Positions 8,137 through 16,385 are shown, numbered from the stretch's first letter. The stretch is DNA of 38,155 nucleotides from JAZQNF01 sp045641505 (GCA_045641505.1 JAZUHB010000090.1:1-38155), one strand, 5' to 3'. Notes: a model not told the origin generated them from the sequence alone. A program made the numbers and translations.

Positions 8137-9690
8137 ATGAGCATCCGACGTTCTTCGGGCATTCTGCTCCCGGTGGCCGCTCTGCCGTCTCCCTACGGCA
8201 TCGGCACCCTGGGCAAAGCGGCCTATGACTGGATCGATTTTCTGGCAGAGGCCGGTCAGTCCTGGTGGCAGGTGCTGCCGCTCGGGCCTACCAGCTACGG
8301 CGATTCGCCCTACCAGAGCTTTTCCACCTATGCCGGCAATCCCTATTTCATCGATCCGGATCTGCTGATCGAGGAGGGGCTCCTCACGAAGAAGGAGGTG
8401 ACCGGCTTCTTCTGGGGAGAGCTGCCCCGCTACGTGGACTACAAGGCGGTTTATGACAGCCGCTTCGAGCTGCTCCGCAAGGCCTCGGACCGGGGCTGGA
8501 AACGGGAGGACCTCGCCGCGGAGGCGACGGCCTTCATCCTGGAGAACAGCGGCTGGATCGAGAATTATGCCCTTTTCATGGCCCTCAAGCGGCATTTCGG
8601 CATGAAGTCCTGGACCGAGTGGGAGGACGAGGACATCCGTCTCCACAAGCCGGAGGCAGTCGCTGCCTACCGGACGAAGCTCTGGGACGAGGTGCTCTTC
8701 TTCGAGTTCCTGCAGTACCTGTTCTTCCGCCAGTGGAAGGCGGTCCGCGAGTACGCCCGCGGCAAGGGCATCGGTATCGTGGGCGACATCCCGATCTACG
8801 TAGCCCTCGATTCGGCCGACGTCTGGAGCGAGCCCGGGTACTTCCGCCTGGATGAGAAGAATCTGCCCATCGAGGTGGCGGGCGTGCCGCCGGATTATTT
8901 CAGCGCCGACGGTCAGCTCTGGGGCAATCCGCTCTACGATTATGACCGGATGCGCGCCGACGGCTTCAACTGGTGGATCCGCCGGGTAGGCGGCGCCGAA
9001 AAGATGTACGACGTGCTCCGCATCGACCATTTCCGCGGCTTTTCCAGCTACTGGGCGGTCCCGTACGGCGAGACCACTGCCAAGCACGGCCGCTGGTGCA
9101 AGGGCCCCGGAATGGACCTCGTAGGGGCTCTCACGGGTTGGTTCCACGGCATGGAGTTCATCGCCGAGGACCTGGGCGACCTTTCGCCCGATGTGTACGA
9201 GCTGCTTCGCGCTTCGGGGCTCCCCGGCATGAAGGTGCTGGAGTTCGCGTTCGACTCGCTGAAGGAGGGCGAGTATCAGCCTCACAGCTACACGGAGAAC
9301 TGCGTCTGCTACGTGGGCACCCACGACAACGCTCCGGTGATGGAGTGGGCGAACGAGGTGCCGGAGGAGGTCATCGCCTACGCGCGCGAGTACTTCGGCG
9401 CGGAGACCGAGCCCCTGGACCGGATGCTGATCCGTGCGGGGCTGCGCTCCGTGGCGCGGCTCTTCGTCGCGCAGATGCAGGACTGGCTGGGCCTCGGCGC
9501 GGAGGGCCGCACCAACACGCCCGGTACCCTCGGCTTCAACTGGCAGTGGCGTCTGCTGCCCGGCGAGGCGAGTACGGAGCTGGCCGCGGAGATCCGGAGA
9601 CTTACCCGGATGTACGGCCGGACCGAGGAGGAGAAGCCGGCGGAGCCGCCCGCCGCGGACGAAGAGGAGACCGCTTCCGCGGCCGAATGA
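8137..9690 (+). CDS. malQ: 4-alpha-glucanotransferase (GH77, amylomaltase)
   Basis: A 517-residue GH77 enzyme that transfers 4-alpha-glucan segments between maltodextrins in the cytoplasm. The N-terminus RSSGILLPVAALPSPYGIGTLG and QVLPLGPTSYGDSPYQ is typical. Catalytic residues are visible: the nucleophile in LRIDHFRGF (D297), the acid/base in AEDLGDL (E344) and the third acid in GTHDNAP (D397). The end has NTPGTLGFNWQWR. The last 20 or so residues form an acidic Glu/Ala/Pro tail beyond the usual end. AAGGAG lies before ATG 8137. It sits 30 bp behind the DUF4430 gene with no terminator seen, so it may partly be read from the riboswitch promoter. No other glycogen gene is in the window. Confidence 0.97.
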   Translation: MSIRRSSGILLPVAALPSPYGIGTLGKAAYDWIDFLAEAGQSWWQVLPLGPTSYGDSPYQSFSTYAGNPYFIDPDLLIEEGLLTKKEVTGFFWGELPRYVDYKAVYDSRFELLRKASDRGWKREDLAAEATAFILENSGWIENYALFMALKRHFGMKSWTEWEDEDIRLHKPEAVAAYRTKLWDEVLFFEFLQYLFFRQWKAVREYARGKGIGIVGDIPIYVALDSADVWSEPGYFRLDEKNLPIEVAGVPPDYFSADGQLWGNPLYDYDRMRADGFNWWIRRVGGAEKMYDVLRIDHFRGFSSYWAVPYGETTAKHGRWCKGPGMDLVGALTGWFHGMEFIAEDLGDLSPDVYELLRASGLPGMKVLEFAFDSLKEGEYQPHSYTENCVCYVGTHDNAPVMEWANEVPEEVIAYAREYFGAETEPLDRMLIRAGLRSVARLFVAQMQDWLGLGAEGRTNTPGTLGFNWQWRLLPGEASTELAAEIRRLTRMYGRTEEEKPAEPPAADEEETASAAE

Positions 9691-9700
9691 ACGTTTTCCT

Positions 9701-9729
9701 TTGACAATTACGCTTTACTGTGTTAAAAT
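9701..9729 (+). promoter_or_regulatory. SigA-type promoter of the small membrane protein gene
   Basis: TTGACA (9701-9706), 17-base spacer, TAAAAT (9724-9729), located just after the malQ stop and 47 bases before the small gene. Confidence 0.88.
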
Positions 9730-9775
9730 GCAAAGCAAGTAGCGATACTTGATCAAAAAAATCGGAGGTATTACA

Positions 9776-9973
9776 ATGAAACTGTCTGCTCCCAAGAAGG
9801 TTACTTTCTGGATCGCCATCATCCTGCTGCTCGTCGGCCTGTGCGCCAGCTTCCTGACCGGTCTGCTGGGCGGCATCCCCGTCGTCGGCAAGATCCTTGC
9901 CATGGTTCTTCCTTACTGCTCCGCCGCCGGCTGCATCCTGCTGATCCTCGGCTGCCTCGTGAAGGGCCTGTAA
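9776..9973 (+). CDS. Small two-helix membrane protein, unknown function
   Basis: A 65-residue protein with a short basic N-terminus (MKLSAPKKV) and two hydrophobic helices, roughly residues 9-28 and 40-62. They are joined by a Gly-rich turn (GLLGGIPVVG). I do not recognise a named family. The start ATG 9776 is chosen because AATCGGAGG sits at ideal spacing. An upstream TTG at 9749 would lie before the RBS. The gene has its own consensus-like promoter and its own strong terminator, and C-ending codons as in highly expressed genes. It is therefore a real monocistronic gene and not an extension of malQ. Both ends could lie on the cytoplasmic side. Confidence 0.85.
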   Translation: MKLSAPKKVTFWIAIILLLVGLCASFLTGLLGGIPVVGKILAMVLPYCSAAGCILLILGCLVKGL

Positions 9974-9985
9974 TTTCCGAAAAGA

Positions 9986-10022
9986 AAAACGGTGTGATCC
10001 GAAAGGGTCACACCGTTTTTTT
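9986..10022. terminator. Strong bidirectional terminator
   Basis: A 12-bp stem AAAACGGTGTGA (9986-9997) with TCACACCGTTTT (10008-10019), followed by T-run to 10022 and preceded by an A-run. It serves the small membrane protein (+) and the convergent beta-helix gene (-). Confidence 0.93.
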
Positions 10023-10031
10023 GTGTTCGTT

Positions 10032-11261
10032 TCAGCTTCGTACCAGAAGCTCGTCCCAGCCGTCGTCGTCCAGCGTGAGCTCCGTGCCCGCGGGGACGAG
10101 GCGCTCGCGGCCGTCGGCAAGGATGCGGAGCTCGTCCAGATGCCGGAAGCGCACGGTCGGGACCGCGAGCCAGTCCGGCTCGTTTTCGCGCACGCGGCGG
10201 AAATTCCGGAGCCGCAGCTCGCCGTTCGTCTCCCAGGTGAAGAGCTCGCGCGAGTAGACGGGCCCGTTGCTGCCCGTGTTCCAAAGCTCCCAGTCCTCGA
10301 GGAGGACGTTTTTCAGACAGCCAACGCCGCGCGGGAAATCCTCGTCGCGGAAGAAAGGATCCGCGCAATAACGGCCGGCGTCCAGGTTGAGGCCGTGGAC
10401 GCGGTAGCCGATGCGGACGCGCCGCATCGTGACGTCGCTGATCTCAGAGCGGACGGAAAGGAAGCGCGCGGCCGTGTAGACGTTCTCGCCGCAGACATCC
10501 TCGACCAGGATGCGGCGGATCGGCGCGCCCAGCATGCCGTAGTTGAGCCCGTAGGCGCAGCCGATGGTCTCCTCGGTGACATCGTCCGCGTTGAAGGCGA
10601 AGAAGTCGTCGCCCATGCCGCCGGGCGCCGCGTAGATCCGGGCGACGTAGCCGTCCTCGCAGCCGCCGCCGAAATGGAGGCCGTCCTGGCAGTAGGTGGT
10701 GAGCGCGTCCTCGAAGGAGAGGTCGGTCAGCTCGAAGCCGATGACCTGGCCGAGGCGGACGTGGTAGCTCACGCTGTTCTCGATGACCATCTTCTTCATC
10801 GAGAGCCCGCGCACGCGGGTGAAGCCGAAGAGAACGCCGTCGACGGAGGGATCGTGATAGCCGCTGCGGCTGATCGCGGGGAGGCCGCCCTCCCAGATGC
10901 CGCCCTCGAGGCGGATGTCCTCGTCGAAGTTCGTGCGCGCGTAGAAATCGGGCTCTCCGCGGAAGGCTTCCGTGTTGTGGACGGCCGCGTTATCCGTGTA
11001 CGCGCCGCGCTCGAACAGGATGTGTGCGCGCGTTCCGGCCGAGAGGTACGTGTGAGAGGGAAGCGAGAGCGGGGCCCGGGCGGTGTACTCGCCGTCGGGC
11101 AGCCAGAGGCGGCTTTTGCCCGCGGCCAGGGCGGCGTTCACCATGGAGGAGAGCTCGCCGGGACGGGCGGGGTCCGCGTAGTCCAGGAGGCAGATGAAGT
11201 CCGGACCCGGCTCGACCTTCCAGTTTTCTTTACCAAAGGGGTTCTGTGTGATCATATCCAT
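10032..11261 (-). CDS. Right-handed parallel beta-helix protein (pectate lyase/GH28-like fold)
   Basis: A 409-residue protein. The N-terminal part LMNAAL-type segment (SSMVNAALAAGKSRLWLPDG) and LPSHTYLSAGTRAHILF resemble the opening of pectate lyase superfamily and GH28-like beta-helix proteins. The middle has repeated short strands (GVLFGFTRVRGLSMKKMVI, GQVIGFELTDLSFEDAL, then DGLHFGGGCEDGYV and GDDFFAFNADD). The acidic DDFFAFNADD and DGLHFGG segments are candidate catalytic or sugar-binding turns. No signal peptide is visible, so it would act inside the cell on imported oligosaccharides. It is the last gene of the amino-sugar operon, starting 9 bases after the nagA stop with little RBS, so translation is probably coupled. 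Hydrolase, lyase or epimerase activity cannot be told apart. Confidence 0.75.
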   Translation of the reverse strand: MDMITQNPFGKENWKVEPGPDFICLLDYADPARPGELSSMVNAALAAGKSRLWLPDGEYTARAPLSLPSHTYLSAGTRAHILFERGAYTDNAAVHNTEAFRGEPDFYARTNFDEDIRLEGGIWEGGLPAISRSGYHDPSVDGVLFGFTRVRGLSMKKMVIENSVSYHVRLGQVIGFELTDLSFEDALTTYCQDGLHFGGGCEDGYVARIYAAPGGMGDDFFAFNADDVTEETIGCAYGLNYGMLGAPIRRILVEDVCGENVYTAARFLSVRSEISDVTMRRVRIGYRVHGLNLDAGRYCADPFFRDEDFPRGVGCLKNVLLEDWELWNTGSNGPVYSRELFTWETNGELRLRNFRRVRENEPDWLAVPTVRFRHLDELRILADGRERLVPAGTELTLDDDGWDELLVRS

Positions 11262-11270
11262 CGAAGGGTT

Positions 11271-12392
11271 TCAGCAGACCTTCTCGCCGTCCAGGAAGAC
11301 GCCCTCGAGCGTCCAGCCCGCGGCCTCGTCGACGAGGACCAGGTTCGCGCGCTTGCCGGGCTCCAGCGTGCCAACGTCGGTGAGACCGATCGCGCGGGCC
11401 GGGTTCGTCGCGCAGACCCGGAACACTTCCTCCGCGGAAAGCTTCGTGTTGTTCGCGAAATTCCGGGCGCTGTCGATCATCGTCAGCAGGGAGCCGTAGA
11501 GCTCGCCGTTTACGATGTTGATGTCGGTGCCGGGCTCCGCGGTGCCGGTGCAGGCGTCGGTGATGCCGATGATCCGGTCGACGCCGGCCAGGCGGACGAT
11601 GATGCGGCTCATCTCGGGCAGCACGTGGGCGCCGAGGCAGTCGTTGATCATCTCCAGGTACATGCCGGGGGTGCCCAGACAGGCCATGTCGAAGGAGACC
11701 GCCTTGGTGCCGTCGGAGAAGGGCTTGCCGCTGTTGCCGGTGGCGTCGGTGATGTGGGTGCAGATCGTGGCGCCGTTTTCGACCGCGCGCGTGACCTGCT
11801 CATAGTTCGCCTCGCTGTGGCCGATGGCCATCGTGATGCCTTCCTCCTTCAGCCGCTTCGCGAAGGCCTCGGTGCCCTCGACCTCGGGAGAGTAGGTCCA
11901 CTGACCCACCAGGTCGCCGAAGACGCGGAGATATTCCTCATATTCCGCGGGATCGGGCTTGCGGGCGGAGCTTACATGCGCGCCGTACTTGGGGGAGAGA
12001 TAGGGGCCCTCCATGTGGATACCGGCGATGTTGCCGGGGGTGCGGCTTTCCATCGCCTCGCGGATCCAGCCGGCCGCGCGGAGGATTTCCTCGGGAGTCT
12101 GCTGATGGTACATGGTGAGGAGCATCGAGGTGGTGCCGCCGGCCAGATGGTGCCGCGCGACCGCCACGGGGTTCTCGTAGGCCCAGAACTCGCCGCCGGC
12201 GTGGCAGTGGATGTCCACGAAGCCGGGACCGGCCAGCAGGCCCTTTGCGTCGATAACGCGCTCGGCGCGGGAGAGATCGAGCTCCTCCTCCCGGCCGCAG
12301 GCGAGGATCCGGCCGTCCTCCCAGAGGAGCGCGCCGGGGTAAACGATTCCGTCGGGGAGAACCAGACGGGCATTCTTCAGTGCAGTGATCAT
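11271..12392 (-). CDS. nagA: N-acetylglucosamine-6-phosphate deacetylase
   Basis: A 373-residue amidohydrolase that removes acetate from GlcNAc-6-phosphate. Metal and active-site motifs are all visible: PGFVDIHCHAGGEFW, HMEGPYLSPKYGAH, MAIGHSEANYEQV, CTHITDATGN and the catalytic GITDACTG. The C-terminal end NPARAIGLTDVGTLEPGKRANL is typical. The start ATG 12392 is preferred because AAGGAAGG precedes it. An in-frame extension to 12458 would run through a hairpin and lacks an RBS. The neighbours are a NagB-like protein upstream and a beta-helix protein downstream, in one minus-strand operon. The substrate may be another N-acetyl amino-sugar phosphate, given the unusual kinase in the operon. Confidence 0.95.
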   Translation of the reverse strand: MITALKNARLVLPDGIVYPGALLWEDGRILACGREEELDLSRAERVIDAKGLLAGPGFVDIHCHAGGEFWAYENPVAVARHHLAGGTTSMLLTMYHQQTPEEILRAAGWIREAMESRTPGNIAGIHMEGPYLSPKYGAHVSSARKPDPAEYEEYLRVFGDLVGQWTYSPEVEGTEAFAKRLKEEGITMAIGHSEANYEQVTRAVENGATICTHITDATGNSGKPFSDGTKAVSFDMACLGTPGMYLEMINDCLGAHVLPEMSRIIVRLAGVDRIIGITDACTGTAEPGTDINIVNGELYGSLLTMIDSARNFANNTKLSAEEVFRVCATNPARAIGLTDVGTLEPGKRANLVLVDEAAGWTLEGVFLDGEKVC

Positions 12393-12438
12393 GATGATCC
12401 TTCCTTGTCCGGCCGCGGCCGGAGCTTTTTCTTTATGA

Positions 12439-12470
12439 GAAGACTCGCAATTTTTCAATTGCGAGTCTTC
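12439..12470. other. Perfect hairpin between the NagB-like gene and nagA
   Basis: A 14-bp stem GAAGACTCGCAATT (12439-12452) with AATTGCGAGTCTTC (12457-12470) and a 4-base loop. On the transcribed minus strand no T-run follows, so it is not a standard terminator. It may set relative mRNA levels by processing or stability. Confidence 0.7.
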
Positions 12471-12488
12471 GTTTTCGGATGCTGAAGC

Positions 12489-13484
12489 TTAGTAGCCGAC
12501 AGTCTCCAGGACCTCGATGGGCTTGGCGATGTTGGGGCTGACGTGGACGTGGGTCTCCATCAGCTGGAACATGGAGCCGGGCACGTAGGGGGTCACGGGG
12601 CCGTGGCAGATCAGACGGCTGGTCATGCGCTGCCAGCTGGAGAAGGAGCCCATGGTGGACAGAGCGTGGTTCTCATAGCGCTTCTTGGCGTGCAGGACGT
12701 CGCGGGGGCCGATGGTCGCGGCCTTGGGAGGCACCATGCCGACGGCGCCGGAGCAGCCGAAGACACCGTGCAGGGAGTTCTGGGCGATGGTCAGGGGATG
12801 CAGGGTCAGGACCTGGGCCTTCTGCTGGAAGTAAGGATCGTCGAGGCTCTTCAGGATGTACTCGCCGCCTTCCTTGTAGCCGGGGATCAGCTCAGGGCAG
12901 GGATCGATGAAGGCGATGTGGCCGGCCCAGCCGGGACCCGCGTAGAGAACGTCGCAGCCGCCCTCGCCGCACTCGTCGATGAGGTCGGAGTAGTAGGAGA
13001 TGTTCTCGTTGTTGGGCATGGTGATGTTCTCGATCGGGGGACGGAGGTCCTCACGGATTCTCATGTAGAAGTACTTCATGAAGGAATAGGAGAAGCCGGA
13101 GCGGTAGGTCAGGGGAGCGATGTGGCCCTGATCGTCGGCCCACTCATCCATGGTGAAGGGATGGATGTTGCGGCAGTTGACGTTGTGGTTGTTGATCAGC
13201 TCGGCAACGGGGATGTAGGTGTCGGGATTGGGGTTGCCGCAGATGAAGGTGAACTTCTTGTCGAAGTCATCGGAAGCTTTGATCTCCGCGAACATGTCCG
13301 CGATCTCGTAAGCGCCGACGGAATCCATGATGGTGATATGGAAGTCGGGATTGGGATGCTGGACGAGCTCCTCAGGCGTCATGGCGGCCAGGCGCTTCAT
13401 AACTTCCTGATCCTGGAAGGGGGTCCAGGGCTGCGGCTTGAACTTGAAGTCATCGTTGTACTCGCCGGTGAAATTGATGGCCAT
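12489..13484 (-). CDS. NagB-like (glucosamine-6-phosphate deaminase superfamily) protein
   Basis: A 331-residue protein of the NagB/RpiA-like fold. Family hallmarks are FTFICGNPNPDTYIPVAELIN, MDEWAD, the core AGPGWAGHIAFIDP, TLHPLTIAQNS, and PPKAATIGPRDVLHAKK near the C-terminus. Canonical NagB is about 240-266 residues and reads GNDGHIAFNEP. Here the catalytic Asp of the GND-G step is Ala and the NEP Glu is Asp, while the His is kept. The protein is therefore a divergent member, and isomerisation/deamination of GlcN-6-phosphate is not assured. An AGGAGG RBS precedes ATG 13484. It lies between the FGGY kinase and nagA. A deaminase or isomerase acting on an unusual amino-sugar phosphate is likely but inferred. 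Confidence 0.8.
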   Translation of the reverse strand: MAINFTGEYNDDFKFKPQPWTPFQDQEVMKRLAAMTPEELVQHPNPDFHITIMDSVGAYEIADMFAEIKASDDFDKKFTFICGNPNPDTYIPVAELINNHNVNCRNIHPFTMDEWADDQGHIAPLTYRSGFSYSFMKYFYMRIREDLRPPIENITMPNNENISYYSDLIDECGEGGCDVLYAGPGWAGHIAFIDPCPELIPGYKEGGEYILKSLDDPYFQQKAQVLTLHPLTIAQNSLHGVFGCSGAVGMVPPKAATIGPRDVLHAKKRYENHALSTMGSFSSWQRMTSRLICHGPVTPYVPGSMFQLMETHVHVSPNIAKPIEVLETVGY

Positions 13485-13517
13485 TTTGTTTCCTCCTGAA
13501 TATAAAAATTGTAATGC

Positions 13518-14954
13518 TTACATCGTATCTACAAAGCCGCAGAGCGCGGAGAAGCGTTCGGCTCCTTCAGCGTAGACGGCTTCGGTAGCGGGATTGGGGG
13601 TGAAGACGGCGGAGGGAGCTCCGACCAGCTCCGGCGCGTCGTAGAGGTCCTCGAGAAGGCCGGCGCCCTTGGCGGCCAGCATGGCGGCGCCGAGGCAGGC
13701 GGTCTCATTCGTGCGCGGGCGGATGACCTTCTTCCGGGTGACGTCGGCGATGATCTGCAGCCAGACGTCGCTGGCGCCGCCGCCGAACACGCGGAGCTCC
13801 TTCACCTCGGTGCCGAGCAGGCGCTCGTGATCCGCCACATGGCGGCGCAGAATGAACGCGATACCCTCGAGGACGGCGCGGGCCAGGGAGCCGGGCTTCG
13901 CGTCGAGCCCGAGACCGAAGAAGCTGCCTTTGCCGTCGCCGAGACCGGGCAGGAAGAAGATGCCCTGGGGGCAGGGACCGGCGGCAAGGGCCATTCGGTC
14001 GAGCTCGGCGTATTTCACGCCGGGGAAGAAGCAGTTGCGGAACCACTTGAGCGCGGCGCCCGCCGTGCCGATCGTGGATTCGAGCACCCAGTGGGTGCCG
14101 TCCATCGCGCAGCAGGTGACGCGGGCCTCGGGGTCGAGGACGGGCGCGTCGAGGAGGCTGCAGAGGGCGGCCGCGGTGCCGAGCGAGACGGTGACGCAGC
14201 CCTTTTCGATGCCGGCGCCGAGCGAGGCGCAGCGCTGATCCTGGGCGCCCAGCGCCACCAGCGTGGCGGGCGTGAGGCCCAGCTGCGCGGCCGCTTCCTC
14301 GGTGAGAAAGCCCACCGGAGCGCCCATCGCGCCGAGCTCCGCGAAGAGATCCTTCGGGACCTCCATCGCCTCGAAGAAGGAATCGATCCATTCGGCCCGG
14401 TTCATGTCGAAGGCCAGGGTGCCGGAGGCCATGGAAAGGTCGGTGACGGCGCGGCCGGTCATGCGGGCGTTCAGAAAATCGAGCGGCATCAGGTATTTAT
14501 CGATGGCGGCGAGCTCGTCCGGACGGTTCCGGAGCAGCCAGACCAGCTCGGGAAGGCTGTAATCGCATTTGTTCTTGCCGGTGAGGGCGCGGATCACGGA
14601 AAGCCCCAGCTTCTCCTTCATTTCGGCCTGTTCGGCGACGGAACGGTTATCGAGCCAGTTGAGGGAGTTGTAGAGGGGCCGGAGCGCCTTGTCCACGGGG
14701 ACGCCGGAGATGCCCTGGGAGCTCAGGGAGAGGGCGGCGACAGCGGCGGGATCGATCCCCGCGTCGGCGACGGTGCCCTTCACGCATTCGCAGAGGTTGG
14801 TCCACCAGTCTTCCGCGTTCTGCTCGACGCCTTCAGGCACGAAAATAAGGCCGTACTCGATGTAGCGGCTTCCCATGATCGTTCCTTTTTCGTCGAACAG
14901 CATGGCCTTGCAGCCCGTGGTCCCGAGATCGAGACCCAGCAGATAGCGGTCCAC
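13518..14954 (-). CDS. FGGY family carbohydrate kinase (xylulokinase-like)
   Basis: A 478-residue sugar kinase. The N-terminal phosphate loop LLGLDLGTTGCKAMLFDEKG and SLSSQGISGVPVD are typical of the xylulokinase branch. So are LNWLDNRS, LGAQDQRCASLGAG and the C-terminal ATP-binding LRVFGGGASDVWLQIIADV with NETACLGAAML. Known FGGY kinases phosphorylate ketoses, polyols or sugar acids; the substrate here is unknown. The start is GTG 14954, with AAGGAGG about 8 bases upstream. It is the first gene of the minus-strand operon, under a TTGTTT/TATAAT promoter. The association with NagA and a NagB-like protein is unusual for FGGY kinases and suggests an amino-sugar substrate, or a side branch of the pathway. 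Confidence 0.93.
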   Translation of the reverse strand: MDRYLLGLDLGTTGCKAMLFDEKGTIMGSRYIEYGLIFVPEGVEQNAEDWWTNLCECVKGTVADAGIDPAAVAALSLSSQGISGVPVDKALRPLYNSLNWLDNRSVAEQAEMKEKLGLSVIRALTGKNKCDYSLPELVWLLRNRPDELAAIDKYLMPLDFLNARMTGRAVTDLSMASGTLAFDMNRAEWIDSFFEAMEVPKDLFAELGAMGAPVGFLTEEAAAQLGLTPATLVALGAQDQRCASLGAGIEKGCVTVSLGTAAALCSLLDAPVLDPEARVTCCAMDGTHWVLESTIGTAGAALKWFRNCFFPGVKYAELDRMALAAGPCPQGIFFLPGLGDGKGSFFGLGLDAKPGSLARAVLEGIAFILRRHVADHERLLGTEVKELRVFGGGASDVWLQIIADVTRKKVIRPRTNETACLGAAMLAAKGAGLLEDLYDAPELVGAPSAVFTPNPATEAVYAEGAERFSALCGFVDTM

Positions 14955-14998
14955 AGTGACCCTCCTTGGGCGCGCCCGAAGGCAATTCTATATGCCTC

Positions 14999-15027
14999 AT
15001 TATAGCCCAGCGGCATTGAAAAAACAA
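14999..15027 (-). promoter_or_regulatory. Promoter of the FGGY kinase/nag operon
   Basis: On the minus strand: TTGTTT (15027-15022), 17-base spacer, TATAAT (15004-14999), 45 bases before the GTG start. It overlaps the oppositely oriented esterase promoter. Confidence 0.75.
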
Positions 15028-15044
15028 CCCCGTTTTGCTATACT
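15016..15044 (+). promoter_or_regulatory. Promoter of the carboxylesterase gene
   Basis: TTGAAA (15016-15021), 17-base spacer, TATACT (15039-15044). Its -35 lies inside the spacer of the divergent kinase promoter, so the two compete for polymerase. Confidence 0.8.
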
Positions 15045-15122
15045 TAGGCCGAACGGACCCCGCCGGAGGCGCAGCTTCTCCCGCGCGCCGGCAGGTCAAT
15101 TTTCGGACGAAAAGAGACGCTC

Positions 15123-16385
15123 ATGACCGTAAAAACGACGCTCGGCCTGCTGGCCGGGATGGAAGAAAAAGACTGCGTTCGCTATCTCGGCGTTCCCTAC
15201 GCGAAGCCGCCCGTAGGTTCGCTTCGCTTCGAAGCGCCGCAGCCCGCGGAGCCCTGGGAGGGAGTGCGGGAGGCCTTCGCGCCCGGCCCGCGCTGCCCGC
15301 AGACCGGCGCTTCGCCCGGCGGCTTCTATCACAAGGAATTCTACGATCACCCGCTGACCGCGCAGAGCGAGGACTGCCTCTATCTCAACGTCTGGACGCC
15401 CAGGCACGCCCGGCGCTGCCCGATCGCCGTCTGGATCCACGGCGGCGCCTTTTGCGGCGGGAGCGGCGACGGGATCGAGTTCGACGGCGCGGCCTTCGCC
15501 CGCCGCGGCGTGATTCTGGTCACGCTGAACTACCGGCTGGGGCTCCTGGGCTTTCTGGCCCATCCGGAGCTCGGACCGGACCGGGGGACCTACGGACTCC
15601 TGGACCAGCTCGCGGCGCTCCGCTTCGTGAAGGCGAACGCGCGGGCCTTCGGCGGCGATCCGCGCAACATCACGGTCTTCGGCCAGAGCGCCGGCGCGAT
15701 GAGCGTGCAGGCCCTTTGCCAGCTGCCGGAAACCAAAGGGTTGATCCGCCGGGCGATCCTGCAGAGCGGAGCGGGCTACAAGGGCTTTCTGACCATGGAG
15801 CGGACGCTTCGGCAGGCGGAGGAGACCGCGGCCGAGTTTTTCCGCCGGGAGGGTCTCACGGTTGAAAAGCTTCGGGCGCTTCCCGCGGAGGAGCTCGCGC
15901 CGATGGCCGACCGCTACAGCGCCCTGTCCGAAGCGCGGGGCGACGGGATGCTGCCCCTTTCGCCGCCGGCCTCGGACGGCCTTCTGAAATATACCGCCGA
16001 CGGCGCGCTGGAGCGGGGCAAGCTCCTCCGCATCCCCTATCTCGTCGGGAGCACCGCGGACGACATCCTGCCGGAGGGCGCAGAGCCTCATCCGATGGCG
16101 CGGGGCGCCGAGGGCTTCGCGAGGCTGCAGGGCCGCCGGAGCCGCGTCTACCTCTATTCCTTCCGCCGGAAACTGCCGGGCGACGGAGCCGGCGCCTTCC
16201 ACTCCTCGGAGCTCTGGTACGTCTTCGGGACGCTCGAACGCTGCTGGCGGCCGTTTTCCGAGGAGGACCGGGCGCTCAGCGAGCGGATGACCGACGCCTG
16301 GTGCGCGTTCATGCGAAACGGCCGCCCGGGCTGGGACCCCTTCGATCCGGACGAGCCGGACAGCTTGAAAATCTGGAATATCTGA
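15123..16385 (+). CDS. Type-B carboxylesterase/lipase family protein
   Basis: A 420-residue alpha/beta hydrolase of the carboxylesterase type-B family. Motifs are VRYLGVPYAKPPVGSLRF at the N-terminus, SEDCLYLNVWTP, WIHGGAFCGGSG (oxyanion hole) and the nucleophile elbow VFGQSAGAMSV. GQSAG replaces the commoner GESAG, as in many bacterial members. AFHSSELWYVFGTLE probably carries the catalytic His. The C-terminal end WCAFMRNGRPGWDPFD is typical. It is shorter than the usual 480-550 residues and lacks a signal peptide, so it should be cytosolic and act on small esters. ATG 15123 follows a weak AAAAGAGA site. The substrate is unknown; the divergent amino-sugar operon suggests deacylation of imported acylated sugars. 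Confidence 0.93.
   Translation: MTVKTTLGLLAGMEEKDCVRYLGVPYAKPPVGSLRFEAPQPAEPWEGVREAFAPGPRCPQTGASPGGFYHKEFYDHPLTAQSEDCLYLNVWTPRHARRCPIAVWIHGGAFCGGSGDGIEFDGAAFARRGVILVTLNYRLGLLGFLAHPELGPDRGTYGLLDQLAALRFVKANARAFGGDPRNITVFGQSAGAMSVQALCQLPETKGLIRRAILQSGAGYKGFLTMERTLRQAEETAAEFFRREGLTVEKLRALPAEELAPMADRYSALSEARGDGMLPLSPPASDGLLKYTADGALERGKLLRIPYLVGSTADDILPEGAEPHPMARGAEGFARLQGRRSRVYLYSFRRKLPGDGAGAFHSSELWYVFGTLERCWRPFSEEDRALSERMTDAWCAFMRNGRPGWDPFDPDEPDSLKIWNI

Noticed and set aside
12393..12458. N-terminal extension of NagA to 12458
   Set aside because: The extension lies over the intergenic hairpin without RBS; ATG 12392 has AAGGAAGG and begins with the normal family N-terminus.
10023..12485. Open plus-strand frame of 820 codons opposite the beta-helix and nagA genes
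   Set aside because: Mirror frame of well-supported minus-strand genes; Ala/Val/Arg-rich translation without motifs.
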